A stretch of DNA of 64,000 nucleotides from Actinomycetaceae bacterium MB13-C1-2 (GCA_035621235.1 CP141731.1:992001-1056000), one strand, 5' to 3'. Counted from the first letter of the stretch, positions 9,329 to 18,923 are shown. A program made the numbers and translations. The notes: generated from the letters alone by a model not told the origin.

Positions 9329-10360
9329 GTGCCTGATCGTTCAATTATCTTTCCCCGGGGAATGGTTCGTTCTGCGGGAGCCCTGGTGTGGCGTTTTGCG
9401 CCCGGTGTGGAACCGGTGGCACCCGGCGAACCTATCGCGCCGGGTGATATCGAGGTGCTTTTGGTTCACCGCCCCAGATACCGAGACTGGAGTTGGCCGA
9501 AGGGCAAAGCGGAGCGTAACGAACCTCTTCCTGTTACCGCAGTGCGCGAGGTTGAGGAAGAAACCGGAAAGGTCATTGAACTCGGAGCGCCACTGACCAC
9601 TCAGCGTTATCGGCTGGGGTCGGGGCACATAAAAGAGGTTCACTACTGGGTCGGTCAGGTCATTCGAAATCATCCAGCCTGCTCGACTAGGCGGCCAGTG
9701 GCTCGCGCCAACAAGAAAGAGATCGATATCGTCAAGTGGGTTCCACCCGAGCGGGCCCGGGCAATGATCACCCGCAAGGGCGATAGGCGTCTGTTGACCG
9801 AACTGATTGGTCGTGGGGCCGCCGGAGAACTCCAGACTTCGACGATCATGCTACTTCGACACGCGAAGGCAGTCTCGCGTGAGAAGTGGAGTGGTTCCGA
9901 AGCGGAGCGTCCATTGACCCGAGTGGGTGTGGCTGAGGCAAGCGATTTGGTTCAGCTGCTGTCTGCCTTTGGTGTCTCGCGTGTTATCACATCGCCGTGG
10001 CGTAGGTGCGAGCAGACGGTCTTGCCGTATGCCGTCCTGGGTTCAGCGGGTGTTAAGCGGGACGAGGTGCTGACCGAAGACTGGGTCAGAGATGATCCGA
10101 CAGCATCCAGCAAGGTGGTTGCCAAGCTGGTCAAGGCAAAGCATGCGGCAACCGTAGTTTGCTTCCACGGCCCGGGGTTAGATGCGCTTGAGAAGCCACT
10201 TCGCGAAATCGCACCCAAACGGGTTCTCGCCGCAATGAACGGGGCTGATCCGGTGTTGAGCAAAGCAGAGATGCTAGTTGCCCACGTGACGTTGACGGAG
10301 AAACCCAAGGTACTTGAAGCCGAACGTCATCACCCGCTGACAAAGTTGACACTGAAGTAG
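9329..10360 (+). CDS. Nudix hydrolase fused to histidine phosphatase (MutT1-like)
   Basis: The 343-residue two-domain protein starts with a GTG. The Nudix half (about residues 10-150) has a full Nudix box, G-x5-E-x7-REVEEETG. The C-terminal half is a histidine phosphatase/SixA-like domain beginning with the RHA motif (IMLLRHAKA) and containing a second arginine-rich element (TSPWRRCEQT) and a later catalytic-type histidine (VVCFHGPG). The layout matches mycobacterial MutT1, which hydrolyses 8-oxo-GTP and diadenosine polyphosphates in two steps, and that gene also neighbours ppk1. Its role here is likely clean-up of damaged or dinucleoside polyphosphates. Confidence 0.9.
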   Translation: MPDRSIIFPRGMVRSAGALVWRFAPGVEPVAPGEPIAPGDIEVLLVHRPRYRDWSWPKGKAERNEPLPVTAVREVEEETGKVIELGAPLTTQRYRLGSGHIKEVHYWVGQVIRNHPACSTRRPVARANKKEIDIVKWVPPERARAMITRKGDRRLLTELIGRGAAGELQTSTIMLLRHAKAVSREKWSGSEAERPLTRVGVAEASDLVQLLSAFGVSRVITSPWRRCEQTVLPYAVLGSAGVKRDEVLTEDWVRDDPTASSKVVAKLVKAKHAATVVCFHGPGLDALEKPLREIAPKRVLAAMNGADPVLSKAEMLVAHVTLTEKPKVLEAERHHPLTKLTLK

Positions 10361-10385
10361 CGCAGGATCCCCTTTCCTACTTCTC

Positions 10386-10474
10386 CCACTTCGGGTTTGC
10401 CAATCAGATAGGGAGGCGACACGCCGCCAAATGCGGCGAAATCAGCCCCTATCTGATTGGCAAACCCAAAGTGG
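10386..10474. repeat. Dispersed palindromic repeat, copy A
   Basis: The element is an 89-base inverted repeat. The arms are 28 bases long with a single mismatch (10386-10413 and 10447-10474) and include the shared core GCCAATCAGATAGGG; the centre begins AGGCGACACGCCG. Three relatives occur at 54378, 58132 and 59481. It lies between two convergent genes (MutT1-like and the phosphate transporter), a position where a bidirectional terminator or REP-like element is expected. No T-run follows it, so it is not a classical intrinsic terminator. Confidence 0.9.
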
Positions 10475-10480
10475 AGGGGG

Positions 10481-11545
10481 TCAATAAACCGGGATTATCG
10501 CGTGGAAAATAAAGAACATAATCGCCGCCACTGTTGCGGCGGCCGGTAGGGTCAAAACCCATGCCACCACGATGTTTCCGGTGACCGACCACCTGACCGC
10601 TGAGAGTCGTTTGGTGGCGCCCACACCCAGAATCGAAGCGGTAATGGTCTGGGTTGTTGATATCGGTGCATGAAGAAGATAGGCGGCGGTGTAAAGAATG
10701 CTGGCCGAGACCGTTTCGGCCACGAATCCTCGGGCCGGATCAAGGTCAATCATCTTGGAACCGAGCGTCTTCATGATCTTGTAACCACCGGAGTAGGTGC
10801 CAAGTGAGATAGCTGCTGCTGCCGCGAGCTTCACCCAGAGGGGGATGGTCATGTCGCCGGTTGCTTCATCAAAAATGTTGTGGGTCTCGCCGTATCCTCC
10901 GGCCAAGAGTGCCATGACGATAACGCCCATTGTCTTTTGTGCGTCCTGAAGGCCGTGGCCCAGTGCCATGGCGGCTGCGGACAGCGTTTGCGCGTGACGG
11001 AATCGTCCCATCGTCTTGTGATACGGCCTGTTCGCAAACCAGGCCAGGATCAACTTCATGGCGAAGTATGAGAGAACGAAACCGATAATGGGAGAAGAAA
11101 TCATCGGGATGATGACGTGATTCAGAATCCCGGTCCAGTGAACCTGAGTCGCAGATGCAATACCGGCACCGGCCAGTCCTCCGATGAGGGCGTGGGACGA
11201 GGATGAGGGAAGGCCGAACCACCAGGTTGTGTAGTTCCACACCACCGCGCCAACCAGGGCCGAGAGTACAACTATCAGACCAAAGCGTTGCGTCTCAGTG
11301 CTGTCCGAGAGCGCGTACGAGTTGATGTCGATGATCCCCTCGCCAATAGTCTTCGCGACCTCGGTGCCCATCAGCGCGCCGATAACGTTCATGACCGCAG
11401 CCATCGCAAGTGCGGTGCGGGGCTTGAGTGCTCGGGTTGAAACCGATGTGGCTATAGCGTTGGCGGCATCGTGGAAGCCGTTCGTGTAGTCGAAAAGTAG
11501 TGCAATTGCGATGACTATGACGACAAGAACGATATTGAAGTCCAC
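10481..11545 (-). CDS. Inorganic phosphate transporter, PiT family
   Basis: The 354-residue polytopic membrane protein has the PiT signatures near the N-terminus (FDYTNGFHDAANAIATSVSTRAL) and in the second half (ALGHGLQDAQKTMGVI), both with the conserved helix-breaking GxxDA-type elements, plus WWFGLPSSSSHALIGGL. It imports phosphate, usually as a metal-phosphate complex, with protons or sodium. Its start lies 3 bases after the stop of the DUF47 partner gene, a standard PitR-Pit operon. The gene is convergent with the MutT1-like gene, with repeat copy A between them. Confidence 0.96.
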   Translation of the reverse strand: MDFNIVLVVIVIAIALLFDYTNGFHDAANAIATSVSTRALKPRTALAMAAVMNVIGALMGTEVAKTIGEGIIDINSYALSDSTETQRFGLIVVLSALVGAVVWNYTTWWFGLPSSSSHALIGGLAGAGIASATQVHWTGILNHVIIPMISSPIIGFVLSYFAMKLILAWFANRPYHKTMGRFRHAQTLSAAAMALGHGLQDAQKTMGVIVMALLAGGYGETHNIFDEATGDMTIPLWVKLAAAAAISLGTYSGGYKIMKTLGSKMIDLDPARGFVAETVSASILYTAAYLLHAPISTTQTITASILGVGATKRLSAVRWSVTGNIVVAWVLTLPAAATVAAIMFFIFHAIIPVY

Positions 11546-11548
11546 GAA

Positions 11549-12178
11549 TCAGGACTCCTTCACCGCGATGGTCTCAACCTGCATGGCGAGCGTCTCAAAT
11601 GCGTCTGCGCACTTCTCTAGGATCTCGACCACGTCCTTGAGCTTAATGACCATCAGAGGGTCCAGATCAGAGTCGAACAGGTTTCCAAGTGTTCTGCGAT
11701 AGACCTGGTCTCCCTGGTTCTCAAGAATGTTGATCTCGAGCCAATATGCCTTGAGATCACGCGGCTTCTTGATCTTTGGCATCGCCTCGTGGGTGAGTTC
11801 CGCACAACGAGCCAGAATCTGTACCTGCTGGCCGAGCAAATCGTAGAAGGGTTGAGGAATGTTCTCTAGGCGATAGAGGACAATCATGTCGCCGGCTTCG
11901 TCCATCAGATCAACGCAGTCGTCAAGCAGGTGAGCCAGTTCTGACATGTCGTCGCGATCAAACGGGGTAATGAACGAGCCATTGAGCTTTTGTACGAACT
12001 GATGGTTTATGTCATCAGCCTCATGCTCGATGTCATGCAAGGCCGCGCGCACATCTCGGCGCTCGTCACCCTGGGTATCAAGAATTCTCTGAAGCATTTC
12101 GGCTGCGCCTACGAGCTTGCTTGCTTGGTTCGCGAGCAGGTCGAAGAAAGACGGGCCACGGTCTGTTTTGATCGCCAC
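11549..12178 (-). CDS. DUF47 family phosphate transport regulator (PitR-like)
   Basis: The 209-residue protein resembles PhoU in its all-helical layout, with the DUF47 segments FFDLLANQASKLVGAAEML, IEHEADDINHQFV and FITPFDRDDMSELAHLLDDCVD. Partners of this type modulate the neighbouring Pit transporter. The longest frame begins at 12208, but a GTG at 12178 lies 7 bases after GAGGAAG and gives the usual family N-terminus (MAIKTDRGPSFF), so that start was taken. The transporter gene follows after 3 bases. Confidence 0.93.
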   Translation of the reverse strand: MAIKTDRGPSFFDLLANQASKLVGAAEMLQRILDTQGDERRDVRAALHDIEHEADDINHQFVQKLNGSFITPFDRDDMSELAHLLDDCVDLMDEAGDMIVLYRLENIPQPFYDLLGQQVQILARCAELTHEAMPKIKKPRDLKAYWLEINILENQGDQVYRRTLGNLFDSDLDPLMVIKLKDVVEILEKCADAFETLAMQVETIAVKES

Positions 12179-12564
12179 GTTGGGACTTCCTCTGTTTTTA
12201 GAGAACAAGGGGATAGTTATGCGAGAACCAACCAGGTCACCGATTTGCTATCCGCGATGCCATTAGGATTATAGGTGCACTCGCCGTGACGCAAAATCAA
12301 ACGGTCGCTAGCTCACCGAGTACCGATGTACTTCCGCTTAGGGCTGAGTGACACGCGCTACAAATTGCGGCCTAGAACGTCGCGCTGCCGTGCAAGACCG
12401 GCTGTTTGACGGGCGTTTGGGCCGATATCGGTCTAGAAAGTGCCAAGAAATAGTAGGGACTTAACGACCATGATTTTTTCGCGCAGATTTGGGAGAATAT
12501 AAGGGCTGAAACGAGACCGTCCGGTCTCTTCAAACCGCTAGTCCCCACAGGAGGCAGGCACCTA
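12179..12564. promoter_or_regulatory. Intergenic region between divergent pitR and pckG
   Basis: About 385 bases without a believable gene separate two divergent genes, so both promoters must be here. A TATAAG at 12498-12503, about 60 bases upstream of the pckG start, is the best -10-like hexamer seen, but no strong -35 partner is clear. A good ribosome site (AGGAGG at about 12550) precedes pckG. No riboswitch-like fold was recognised. Confidence 0.35.
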
Positions 12565-14406
12565 ATGACTGTTACTGAAAGTGATGTCCGCGAGGCAGCA
12601 CCGGCAAACGTTCCCGAAGACGTCATTAGCTGGGTGACCGAGATCGCCCAGCTAACTAAGCCCGAAAAGGTTGAGTTCACTGATGGCTCTGACGAGGAAT
12701 GGGACCGCCTGACCTCTGAGATGGTTGAGAGCGGAATGTTCATCCGCCTGAATGAGGAGAAGAGGCCGAATTCGTTCCTGGCTCGCTCCCTTCCTTCGGA
12801 TGTCGCTCGCGTTGAGTCACGAACCTTCATTTGCTCCGAGAAGGAAGAGGATGCAGGCCCGACGAACAACTGGGCAGATCCCAAGGAGATGAAGGAAATC
12901 CTCAAGGGGAAGTTCGATGGCTCGATGAAGGGCCGCACCATGTACGTGATCCCCTTCTCGATGGGCCCAATTGGCGGTCCAATCTCGCAGCTTGGCATCG
13001 AGATTACTGACTCTCCCTACGTTGTCGTCAACATGCGCATTATGACGCGCATCGGCACCAAGGCGATGGATCTGATCAACGAAGGGAAAGAGTGGGTTCC
13101 CGCCGTTCACTCCGTTGGAGCACCGCTTGAGCCCGGTGAGAAGGACAGCACCTGGCCCTGCAATGATGACAAGTACATCACCCACTTCCCGGAGAGCAAC
13201 GAAATCTGGTCTTATGGCTCGGGTTACGGCGGCAACGCTCTGCTCGGTAAGAAGTGCTATGCGCTTCGTATCGCCTCGACCATGGCACGTGACAATGGCT
13301 GGATGGCCGAGCACATGCTGATTCTGGGCCTGACCCGTGAGTCGGATGGCAAGAAGTTCTACGTTACCGCCGCGTTCCCGTCGGCATGTGGCAAGACGAA
13401 CCTTGCCATGCTTCAGCCGACCATCCCCGGCTACAAGGTTGAGACGGTCGGCGACGACATCGCATGGATGCGCCCCGGTCCGGATGGTCGCCTCTACGCG
13501 ATCAACCCCGAGGCTGGATTCTTCGGCGTCGCACCGGGTACCTCTTACGAGACCAACCCGATGGCCATGGAGTCCATGAAGGCAAACTCGATCTTCACCA
13601 ACGTTGCACTGACCGACGATGGCGATGTCTGGTGGGAGGGCATGACTGATGAGGCCCCCGCACACCTGATCGATTGGCACGGTAAGGATTGGACCCCGGA
13701 GTCCGATGCCCCGTCATCGCACCCGAACAGCCGCTTCACCGCACCGGCGTGGCAGTGCCCGATCATTTCCCCCGACTGGGAAGCTCCTGCGGGTGTTCCG
13801 ATTGATGCAATCCTGTTCGGTGGACGCCGTGCGACCAACGTTCCGCTGGTTGCCGAGGCTTACGACCAGGATCACGGTGTGTACGTTGGTGCAACCGTTG
13901 CCTCCGAGGTCACCGCTGCGGCGACCGACGTCAAGGCAGGCTCGCTGCGTCACGACCCGTTTGCAATGCTCCCATTCTGCGGCTACAACATGGCCGACTA
14001 CTGGGGTCACTGGGTAGAGATGGGTCAGGAGCTTGGCGACAAGTTCCCGCAGGTCTACCAGGTCAACTGGTTCCGCAAGGATGACGACGGCAAGTTCCTG
14101 TGGCCAGGCTATGGCGACAACGCTCGCGTTCTTGACTGGATCGTTCGTCGTGCTGCGGGCGAGGTTGACGCGATTGATGGTGTGACCGGCCGTTACCCGA
14201 AGTTCGAGGACTTCAACATTGAGGGCCTTGAGGGCTTTACCGAAGAGGATTGGGACAAGCTGTACGCGATCGATCCCGATGCTTGGGCACTTGAGACCGA
14301 TGACTCTGAGACCTACTTCGAGCAGTTCGGTGACAAGGTTCCGGAAGCGGTGCGTGAGCAGCTGACCAAGCTGCGCGAGCGTATTGCTGCTGCAAAGGAA
14401 GCCTAG
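12565..14406 (+). CDS. pckG: Phosphoenolpyruvate carboxykinase (GTP)
   Basis: The 613-residue protein matches the usual length of the GTP-dependent family. It shows the substrate segment [16 protein letters not shown], the catalytic cysteine and P-loop in [13 protein letters not shown], the metal/GTP segment [13 protein letters not shown] and [14 protein letters not shown], and the C-terminal LFGGRR and PMNYF-like [13 protein letters not shown] elements. It interconverts oxaloacetate and PEP in the cytoplasm, linking the TCA branch to gluconeogenesis, or running in the carboxylating direction in fermenting bacteria. It stands alone, with its own upstream region and a strong terminator at 14454. 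Confidence 0.98.
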   Translation: MTVTESDVREAAPANVPEDVISWVTEIAQLTKPEKVEFTDGSDEEWDRLTSEMVESGMFIRLNEEKRPNSFLARSLPSDVARVESRTFICSEKEEDAGPTNNWADPKEMKEILKGKFDGSMKGRTMYVIPFSMGPIGGPISQLGIEITDSPYVVVNMRIMTRIGTKAMDLINEGKEWVPAVHSVGAPLEPGEKDSTWPCNDDKYITHFPESNEIWSYGSGYGGNALLGKKCYALRIASTMARDNGWMAEHMLILGLTRESDGKKFYVTAAFPSACGKTNLAMLQPTIPGYKVETVGDDIAWMRPGPDGRLYAINPEAGFFGVAPGTSYETNPMAMESMKANSIFTNVALTDDGDVWWEGMTDEAPAHLIDWHGKDWTPESDAPSSHPNSRFTAPAWQCPIISPDWEAPAGVPIDAILFGGRRATNVPLVAEAYDQDHGVYVGATVASEVTAAATDVKAGSLRHDPFAMLPFCGYNMADYWGHWVEMGQELGDKFPQVYQVNWFRKDDDGKFLWPGYGDNARVLDWIVRRAAGEVDAIDGVTGRYPKFEDFNIEGLEGFTEEDWDKLYAIDPDAWALETDDSETYFEQFGDKVPEAVREQLTKLRERIAAAKEA

Positions 14407-14453
14407 GCTGACTACCCGGTTTTGATTTGGGCTGACTAGATCAGACGAAAGCG

Positions 14454-14490
14454 AAAGGGGTGTGCCGACGAAAGTCGGTACACCCCTTTT
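14454..14490 (+). terminator. Rho-independent terminator after pckG
   Basis: A 16-base-pair stem (one G-U pair) closed by a GAAA tetraloop is followed by TTTT. It lies 48 bases after the pckG stop and is the clearest intrinsic terminator in the window. Confidence 0.9.
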
Positions 14491-14946
14491 GTTGCGCCTG
14501 GGAGCAGCGGGTTGGAGTCCCGTTATATCTGCCAGTGTGGCCGGCATGGTCTCGGTTTTCTGTTGTTGGTGGTTTTCGTCCGTAGGAGGCCGAAAGAAGG
14601 AAGATGTCTGCCGATGTGGCCGGGTCGGCCTTCAGGAGCCGCATGATTTCTGGCTGGTGGTGGCCGCTGTGGCAGATACTTTGCCCTGGGCGGCTCGCTC
14701 GGGGGTGTACGGCTAATGCACATAGACTCGTTGGGCCGCAGAAAGTGCGCAAGGCCCACTGACCGTCTCGCTACAAAGTGACACAAATGAAAGTGACACA
14801 GAATAACGGCACCGATGCGCTTCTTGAATGCACTCGCGGGCCATACCAAGAGAGCAACAGGATTCGTAGGGGACTATCCGGAACGGCTGTCTGATAGTTC
14901 AGTTCTGAAACGCCCGCATAAAAGAGACCTCTAAATACGGACAAAG
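14491..14946. other. Gene-poor region with short direct repeats
   Basis: About 455 bases hold no convincing gene on either strand. Two imperfect direct repeats are visible: CTGCC..TGTGGCCGG at about 14530 and 14608, and AAAGTGACACA at about 14776 and 14791. The region lies between the pckG terminator and a degraded toxin/antitoxin gene and looks like accumulated debris, possibly from an old mobile element, though no transposase could be recognised. Confidence 0.4.
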
Positions 14947-15318
14947 TTAAGCGCTTGTTTGTTCTAGCGACTCGAAGGTGATCTTGAGTCCGAGTGCGGT
15001 CGCCACTTTGTGAATGGTGGCGAAGCTGGGGTTGCCGCCCTCGGATAGAGCTCGATAGAGTCCGGCACGGGTCATCCCGGTGCGTCGCGCCAACTCGCTG
15101 AGGTTGCGCGCCAGTATTCGTGCTCTTGCCACGGGGTCCCGCAGTCGAGAGCACCGATCTGCGTAATCAGAACTCTCTATCGCCTCATACTCATATACCG
15201 CAGTATGCAGTCCTCCTTTGTTGGTCCAGCTGATCTTCGATTGTTCTGAGCAAGATACGAAACCGGCGAATCGTGGTCCAGCCGCGCAATCGGGGGCCGT
15301 GTATAAATCCCAGCTCAT
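14947..15318 (-). pseudogene. Toxin/antitoxin fusion relic: RelE-type toxin N-terminus joined to HigA-type antitoxin HTH
   Basis: The last ~52 residues form the helix-turn-helix part of an addiction-module antidote protein (NLSELARRTGMTR through FESLEQ) and are almost identical to the intact antitoxin at 39686. The residues just before, YADRCSRLRDPVARARILAR, align without gaps to the N-terminal part of the RelE-like toxin at 39987 (YKKWFSRITDRKVRAQIRLR), including the shared SR, D, RA and final R. The simplest reading is a deletion that removed the toxin C-terminus and antitoxin N-terminus and joined the rest in frame at an AR-rich junction. An AAAGGAGG site lies at about 15212-15219, but no ATG, GTG or TTG follows in frame, so it may be untranslated. 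Confidence 0.65.
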
Positions 15319-15376
15319 GAACTAGGGGATACTGGTCTGACTTGGGACTATTGGTCAGGCTCGTTGGAGGCATCGA

Positions 15377-16549
15377 ATGTACGATCTAGTCGTTGTAGGC
15401 TCCGGCCTCTTCGGACTTACAGTTGCGGAGTCAGCGGCACGGCTCTGGGACGCTCGCGTAGCGATAGTCGAGAAACGTTCACACATTGGGGGGAACGCAT
15501 ACTCTGAAGTCGATCCCGAAACCGGAATTGAGGTGCACAAGTATGGTGCGCACATCTTTCATACTTCCAACGAAGAAGTATGGAACTACGTGCGGCGCTT
15601 CACCGACTTCAATGACTACGTCCATCGGGTTTTAACGACGATTGACGGGGTCGTCTACCCCATGCCGGTCAATCTCGGAACTATTAATCAGTTCTTTGGG
15701 TCTGCCTACAGCCCCGATCAGGCCCGGGCTTTGGTTCGGGAACAATCGTCCGAAATTCCCGCCGGAAGAGCTGAGGATAACTTCGAGACTATGGGCATAT
15801 CGACGGTTGGACGTCCGCTGTTCGAAGCCTTCTTTAGGGACTACACGGCCAAGCAGTGGCAGACCAATCCAACTGATTTGCCAGCAGGGATCGCCCGTCG
15901 TCTGCCGGTTCGCTACACGTATGACAGTCGCTACTTCTCCGATCCACACCAGGGACTGCCTCTGGATGGCTATGCAGCCTGGTTCGAGCGCATGGTCGAT
16001 AGCCCCAACATTGACGTGTTTCTCAACTCCGACTTTTTTGATGAAGAGTCCTCGGAAAAGGCGACCCTGACGAGGGACTCAACAGCGGGTCGGGTGCCCG
16101 TTGTTTACACCGGTCCGGTAGATCGGTTTTTCGATTACGAGTACGGACGTCTAGGGTGGCGCACGATTGATTTCGAGGTTGAGCGTCCCCATACGGGCGA
16201 TTATCAGGGTTGTGCGGTGATGAACTACGGCGATCTTACTGTTCCCGAAACCCGGACAATAGAGTTCCGGCACTTTAATCCGGAACGCGAGTATCCGGGG
16301 GATCGGACCATCGTTTATCGTGAGTTCTCGCGCTCCGCTACTGCCGACGATGACCCCTACTATCCGATCAATACTCCAAGTGATCAGAAGATGATGCATG
16401 ACTATCGTCGAGCGATGGCAGATACGCCGGGGGTCTTGTTTGGCGGTCGTCTTGGAACCTACCGATACTTCGACATGGACGCTACAATCGCCGGGGCTTT
16501 GGATATGGTCCGTGATGACTTGGCATCGTTACTTGGATCAAACCTATAG
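15377..16549 (+). CDS. glf: UDP-galactopyranose mutase
   Basis: The 390-residue flavoprotein has the FAD-binding start DLVVVGSGLFGLTVAE, the RSHIGGNAY segment and KYGAHIFHTSNEEVWNYV, all diagnostic of Glf, and the C-terminal LGTYRYFDMDATIAGAL. It converts UDP-galactopyranose to UDP-galactofuranose, the donor for galactofuranose in cell-wall or surface polysaccharide. GGAGG precedes the ATG by 6 bases. No galactofuranosyltransferase is adjacent, but a GT2 enzyme lies 11 kb downstream. Confidence 0.97.
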   Translation: MYDLVVVGSGLFGLTVAESAARLWDARVAIVEKRSHIGGNAYSEVDPETGIEVHKYGAHIFHTSNEEVWNYVRRFTDFNDYVHRVLTTIDGVVYPMPVNLGTINQFFGSAYSPDQARALVREQSSEIPAGRAEDNFETMGISTVGRPLFEAFFRDYTAKQWQTNPTDLPAGIARRLPVRYTYDSRYFSDPHQGLPLDGYAAWFERMVDSPNIDVFLNSDFFDEESSEKATLTRDSTAGRVPVVYTGPVDRFFDYEYGRLGWRTIDFEVERPHTGDYQGCAVMNYGDLTVPETRTIEFRHFNPEREYPGDRTIVYREFSRSATADDDPYYPINTPSDQKMMHDYRRAMADTPGVLFGGRLGTYRYFDMDATIAGALDMVRDDLASLLGSNL

Positions 16550-16636
16550 AGCGGGTGATGGTGAGGTCCGGTAACCGCAGGCGTTGATAGAATGCGGGAA
16601 TCGCAGTTATCGACGCAGTCTGGAGGCGCCGCCACC

Positions 16637-17353
16637 ATGTCTTTCCGAATCGCGGTTGTGGATGATGAGGCATCTGCCCGCGCTAACTTACTCGAATACC
16701 TAGACCGGTATCAGCTTGAGAACGACCAGAAGTTCGACGTCAGAGTCTTCGAAGATGGTGGGGCACTCCTAGAGAACTATCAGCCCATCTATGACATAGT
16801 TTTCCTGGACATGCACATGCCTGCGGTAGGAGGGATGGCAACCGCAGAAGCAATTCGTCTGGTCGATGACCAGGTAATACTGATTTTCGTTACCAACCTG
16901 TCGCAGTACGCCGTGAAGGGGTATCGGGTTGGGGCGATGAGCTACCTCCTAAAGCCGGTCACGTACTTCTCCTTTGCCGAGGAACTAACCAGAGCCATCC
17001 GATCCCTGGAGTCAAAAGAGACTGATTCTATTATCGTTGGAGCAGGTTCGGCTCTTCATCGGGTCAACGTTCCCGATATCGTTTACGTCGAAAGCAAAAA
17101 ACATCAAAACATCGTTCACACGCTCTCTGAAACCTTTAGCTACACAGGGGCTCTTCGGGACTTGGAACAGCAACTTAGCGGCAAAGGCTTTTACCGTATC
17201 AACAGCTACTATTTGGCAAATCTGCAACACGTCAGGGGGATAGTCGGCCAAGACGCCAAGATGAGCGGGGGTGACCTGCTTAGAATCTCTCGTGCACGGC
17301 GCAAAGAATTCATGATGGCCTTGACTGATCACCTGGGAAGTCCTCTGCTGTGA
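16637..17353 (+). CDS. LytTR-family response regulator (AgrA-like), first system
   Basis: The 238-residue protein has an N-terminal receiver domain with acidic pocket VVDDE, phosphoacceptor Asp at about residue 58 (IVFLDMHMP) and conserved Lys (LLKPV), then a LytTR DNA-binding domain (YVESKKHQNIVHTL, FYRINSYYLANLQHV). The longest frame begins at 16592, but the ATG at 16637, about 9 bases after a GGAGG-like site, gives the normal receiver N-terminus and was chosen. Its stop overlaps the sensor kinase start by four bases (GTGA). It probably controls the glycosidase operon that starts 230 bases after the kinase. Confidence 0.94.
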   Translation: MSFRIAVVDDEASARANLLEYLDRYQLENDQKFDVRVFEDGGALLENYQPIYDIVFLDMHMPAVGGMATAEAIRLVDDQVILIFVTNLSQYAVKGYRVGAMSYLLKPVTYFSFAEELTRAIRSLESKETDSIIVGAGSALHRVNVPDIVYVESKKHQNIVHTLSETFSYTGALRDLEQQLSGKGFYRINSYYLANLQHVRGIVGQDAKMSGGDLLRISRARRKEFMMALTDHLGSPLL

Positions 17354-18690
17354 CGGGCGAGCTTCTGCCGGACATCCCGCGAATCTACACTGCCTTTGCA
17401 GAGTGGCTTGGGGTAATCGTCGTTGTTAGTGCCGTCGGATGGCGGTCGGCACGCAAGAGGGCGATGATTGCTGCGGCCCTGTCCCTTCCCCTGTTTGTGG
17501 CGTTGCAACTGTTTTCTGGGGAGTTGCCGATCTCGTTCTGGATGGTTGGGATGTTGGCCGCCCTCGTCCTCATCGTAGTAACGGCCTATATTTGCGCGAA
17601 CGTCGATTGGTCGGGCGCTGTGTACGTTGGCGTGCGCGCGTTCATCTTAGCTGAACTTGTCGCCTCCCTGGAGTGGCAGTTGCAGTTCTATTTCGGGCGA
17701 CACGAGTACACCACGATCTGGCGTTTGGATACGCTTTGGATGGCCGCTATATACGCCATAGCATTTGTGCTCGCCTATTTTCTGATGCGCCGTAGTTTTC
17801 AGTCGATCGGTCCTCTGCGCATTGACGCTGGCGGTGTACTTGGAGCGGTGGCAATAGCGTTAGCCACGTTCTTAGGTTCGAACGTGAGTTTCGGACCCTT
17901 TGAGAGTCCGTTCTCGGGGAGCGGCGCGCTGGACGTGGCCAACATCAGAACTCTGATGGACTTCGCTGGATTCGTTGCGTTGTATGCGCAAGAGAGTTTA
18001 CGGATGAGGGCATCGGAAGCTGCGGAACTTGAGGGAGCACAAATGATGCTTCGTGCTCAGCACGATCAGTATCTTCTGTCGCGGGCAAATATCGACGAGG
18101 TGAACCGAAAATACCACGATATGAAACACCACATTGCTGCGATTCGAGCTGAGCCCTCGGAGTGGAAACGTTCAGAGCAGCTAGATCATCTGGAGCAGTC
18201 GGTCCTCGAATACGACAATCAGGTCAACTCGGGTAACTTGGCGGTTGACGCGATACTGTCGGCGAAGAAGGTGTCGAGCCGGAAACTGAGCATCACCATG
18301 ACCGAGGTCTTGGATGGTAACGCCTTGGATTTTGTAGATCCGCTTGACCTTGCAACGATTCTGGGCAACGCGGTGGATAACGCGATCGAAGCGGCAAGTC
18401 TTGTTGAGCGAGAGGACAAGCGTCTCATAAAGATCGCTGTCTTTAGGCAGGGCGACTTCGCCGTCCTCAGGGTAGAGAACCACTACCGTGTGCCTGTGCA
18501 GATGGTCGATGGATTTCCACTAACCATAAAAAGGGACAAGCGCAATCATGGCTACGGCCTGCGTAACGTAAGAGAAGTAGTCGAGCGTTATGGTGGCTCG
18601 GTCGTGGTATCTGCCGAGGATAACTGGTTCACGCTAAAAATCTTGATCCCCATGCCTGAGGAGCACGGATCATCAGGCGAAAATAGGTGA
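17350..18690 (+). CDS. GHKL sensor histidine kinase (AgrC-like), first system
   Basis: The 446-residue kinase starts with a GTG that overlaps the regulator stop. The first ~215 residues contain six or more hydrophobic helices, so the sensor is a membrane domain rather than a large extracellular loop. A helical segment leads to the phosphorylated His at about residue 256 (YHDMKHH), then an ATPase domain with the N box ILGNAVDNAIEAA and G box NHGYGLRNVREVVERYGG. This is the class that pairs with LytTR regulators and in Firmicutes often senses peptides. No peptide pheromone gene was found nearby, so the signal is unknown. Confidence 0.93.
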   Translation: MTGELLPDIPRIYTAFAEWLGVIVVVSAVGWRSARKRAMIAAALSLPLFVALQLFSGELPISFWMVGMLAALVLIVVTAYICANVDWSGAVYVGVRAFILAELVASLEWQLQFYFGRHEYTTIWRLDTLWMAAIYAIAFVLAYFLMRRSFQSIGPLRIDAGGVLGAVAIALATFLGSNVSFGPFESPFSGSGALDVANIRTLMDFAGFVALYAQESLRMRASEAAELEGAQMMLRAQHDQYLLSRANIDEVNRKYHDMKHHIAAIRAEPSEWKRSEQLDHLEQSVLEYDNQVNSGNLAVDAILSAKKVSSRKLSITMTEVLDGNALDFVDPLDLATILGNAVDNAIEAASLVEREDKRLIKIAVFRQGDFAVLRVENHYRVPVQMVDGFPLTIKRDKRNHGYGLRNVREVVERYGGSVVVSAEDNWFTLKILIPMPEEHGSSGENR

Positions 18691-18923
18691 GTTCGGTTCA
18701 ACAATGGCGGGTCAGCCCAAGAGCCTTGGTGCTCTATCAAAGCCAAGTCCAGTTTCGCGGTGCCTGTTACGCGTTGAAAACTACCTTTCAAGCAGGGGCA
18801 CTTCTTGCTGGGTGGACTACAGCATAGGTTCTAACTGTTCCATCGACGCGATGTTCTGTTAACGCCTGTGCCGGGTGATCAGGGTACCGCGCGTCGCTCC
18901 AATCCCAATGAGGAGGTTGAGAA
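18691..18923 (+). promoter_or_regulatory. Upstream region of the first membrane GH3 operon
   Basis: The 233 bases hold no gene. AACTGTTCC at about 18834 and TTCTGTTAACG at about 18854 are roughly 20 bases apart and could form a LytTR-type repeat pair, but the match is weak. AGGAGG at 18911-18916 is the ribosome site for the GH3 start at 18924. Confidence 0.3.

Noticed and set aside
12817-13680. Antisense frame inside pckG
   Set aside because: No motif and full overlap with an essential-type conserved enzyme; typical shadow of high-GC codon use.
18834-18865. LytTR binding repeats before the first membrane GH3
   Set aside because: The match to the known consensus is too weak to list as a site; mentioned only as a possibility.
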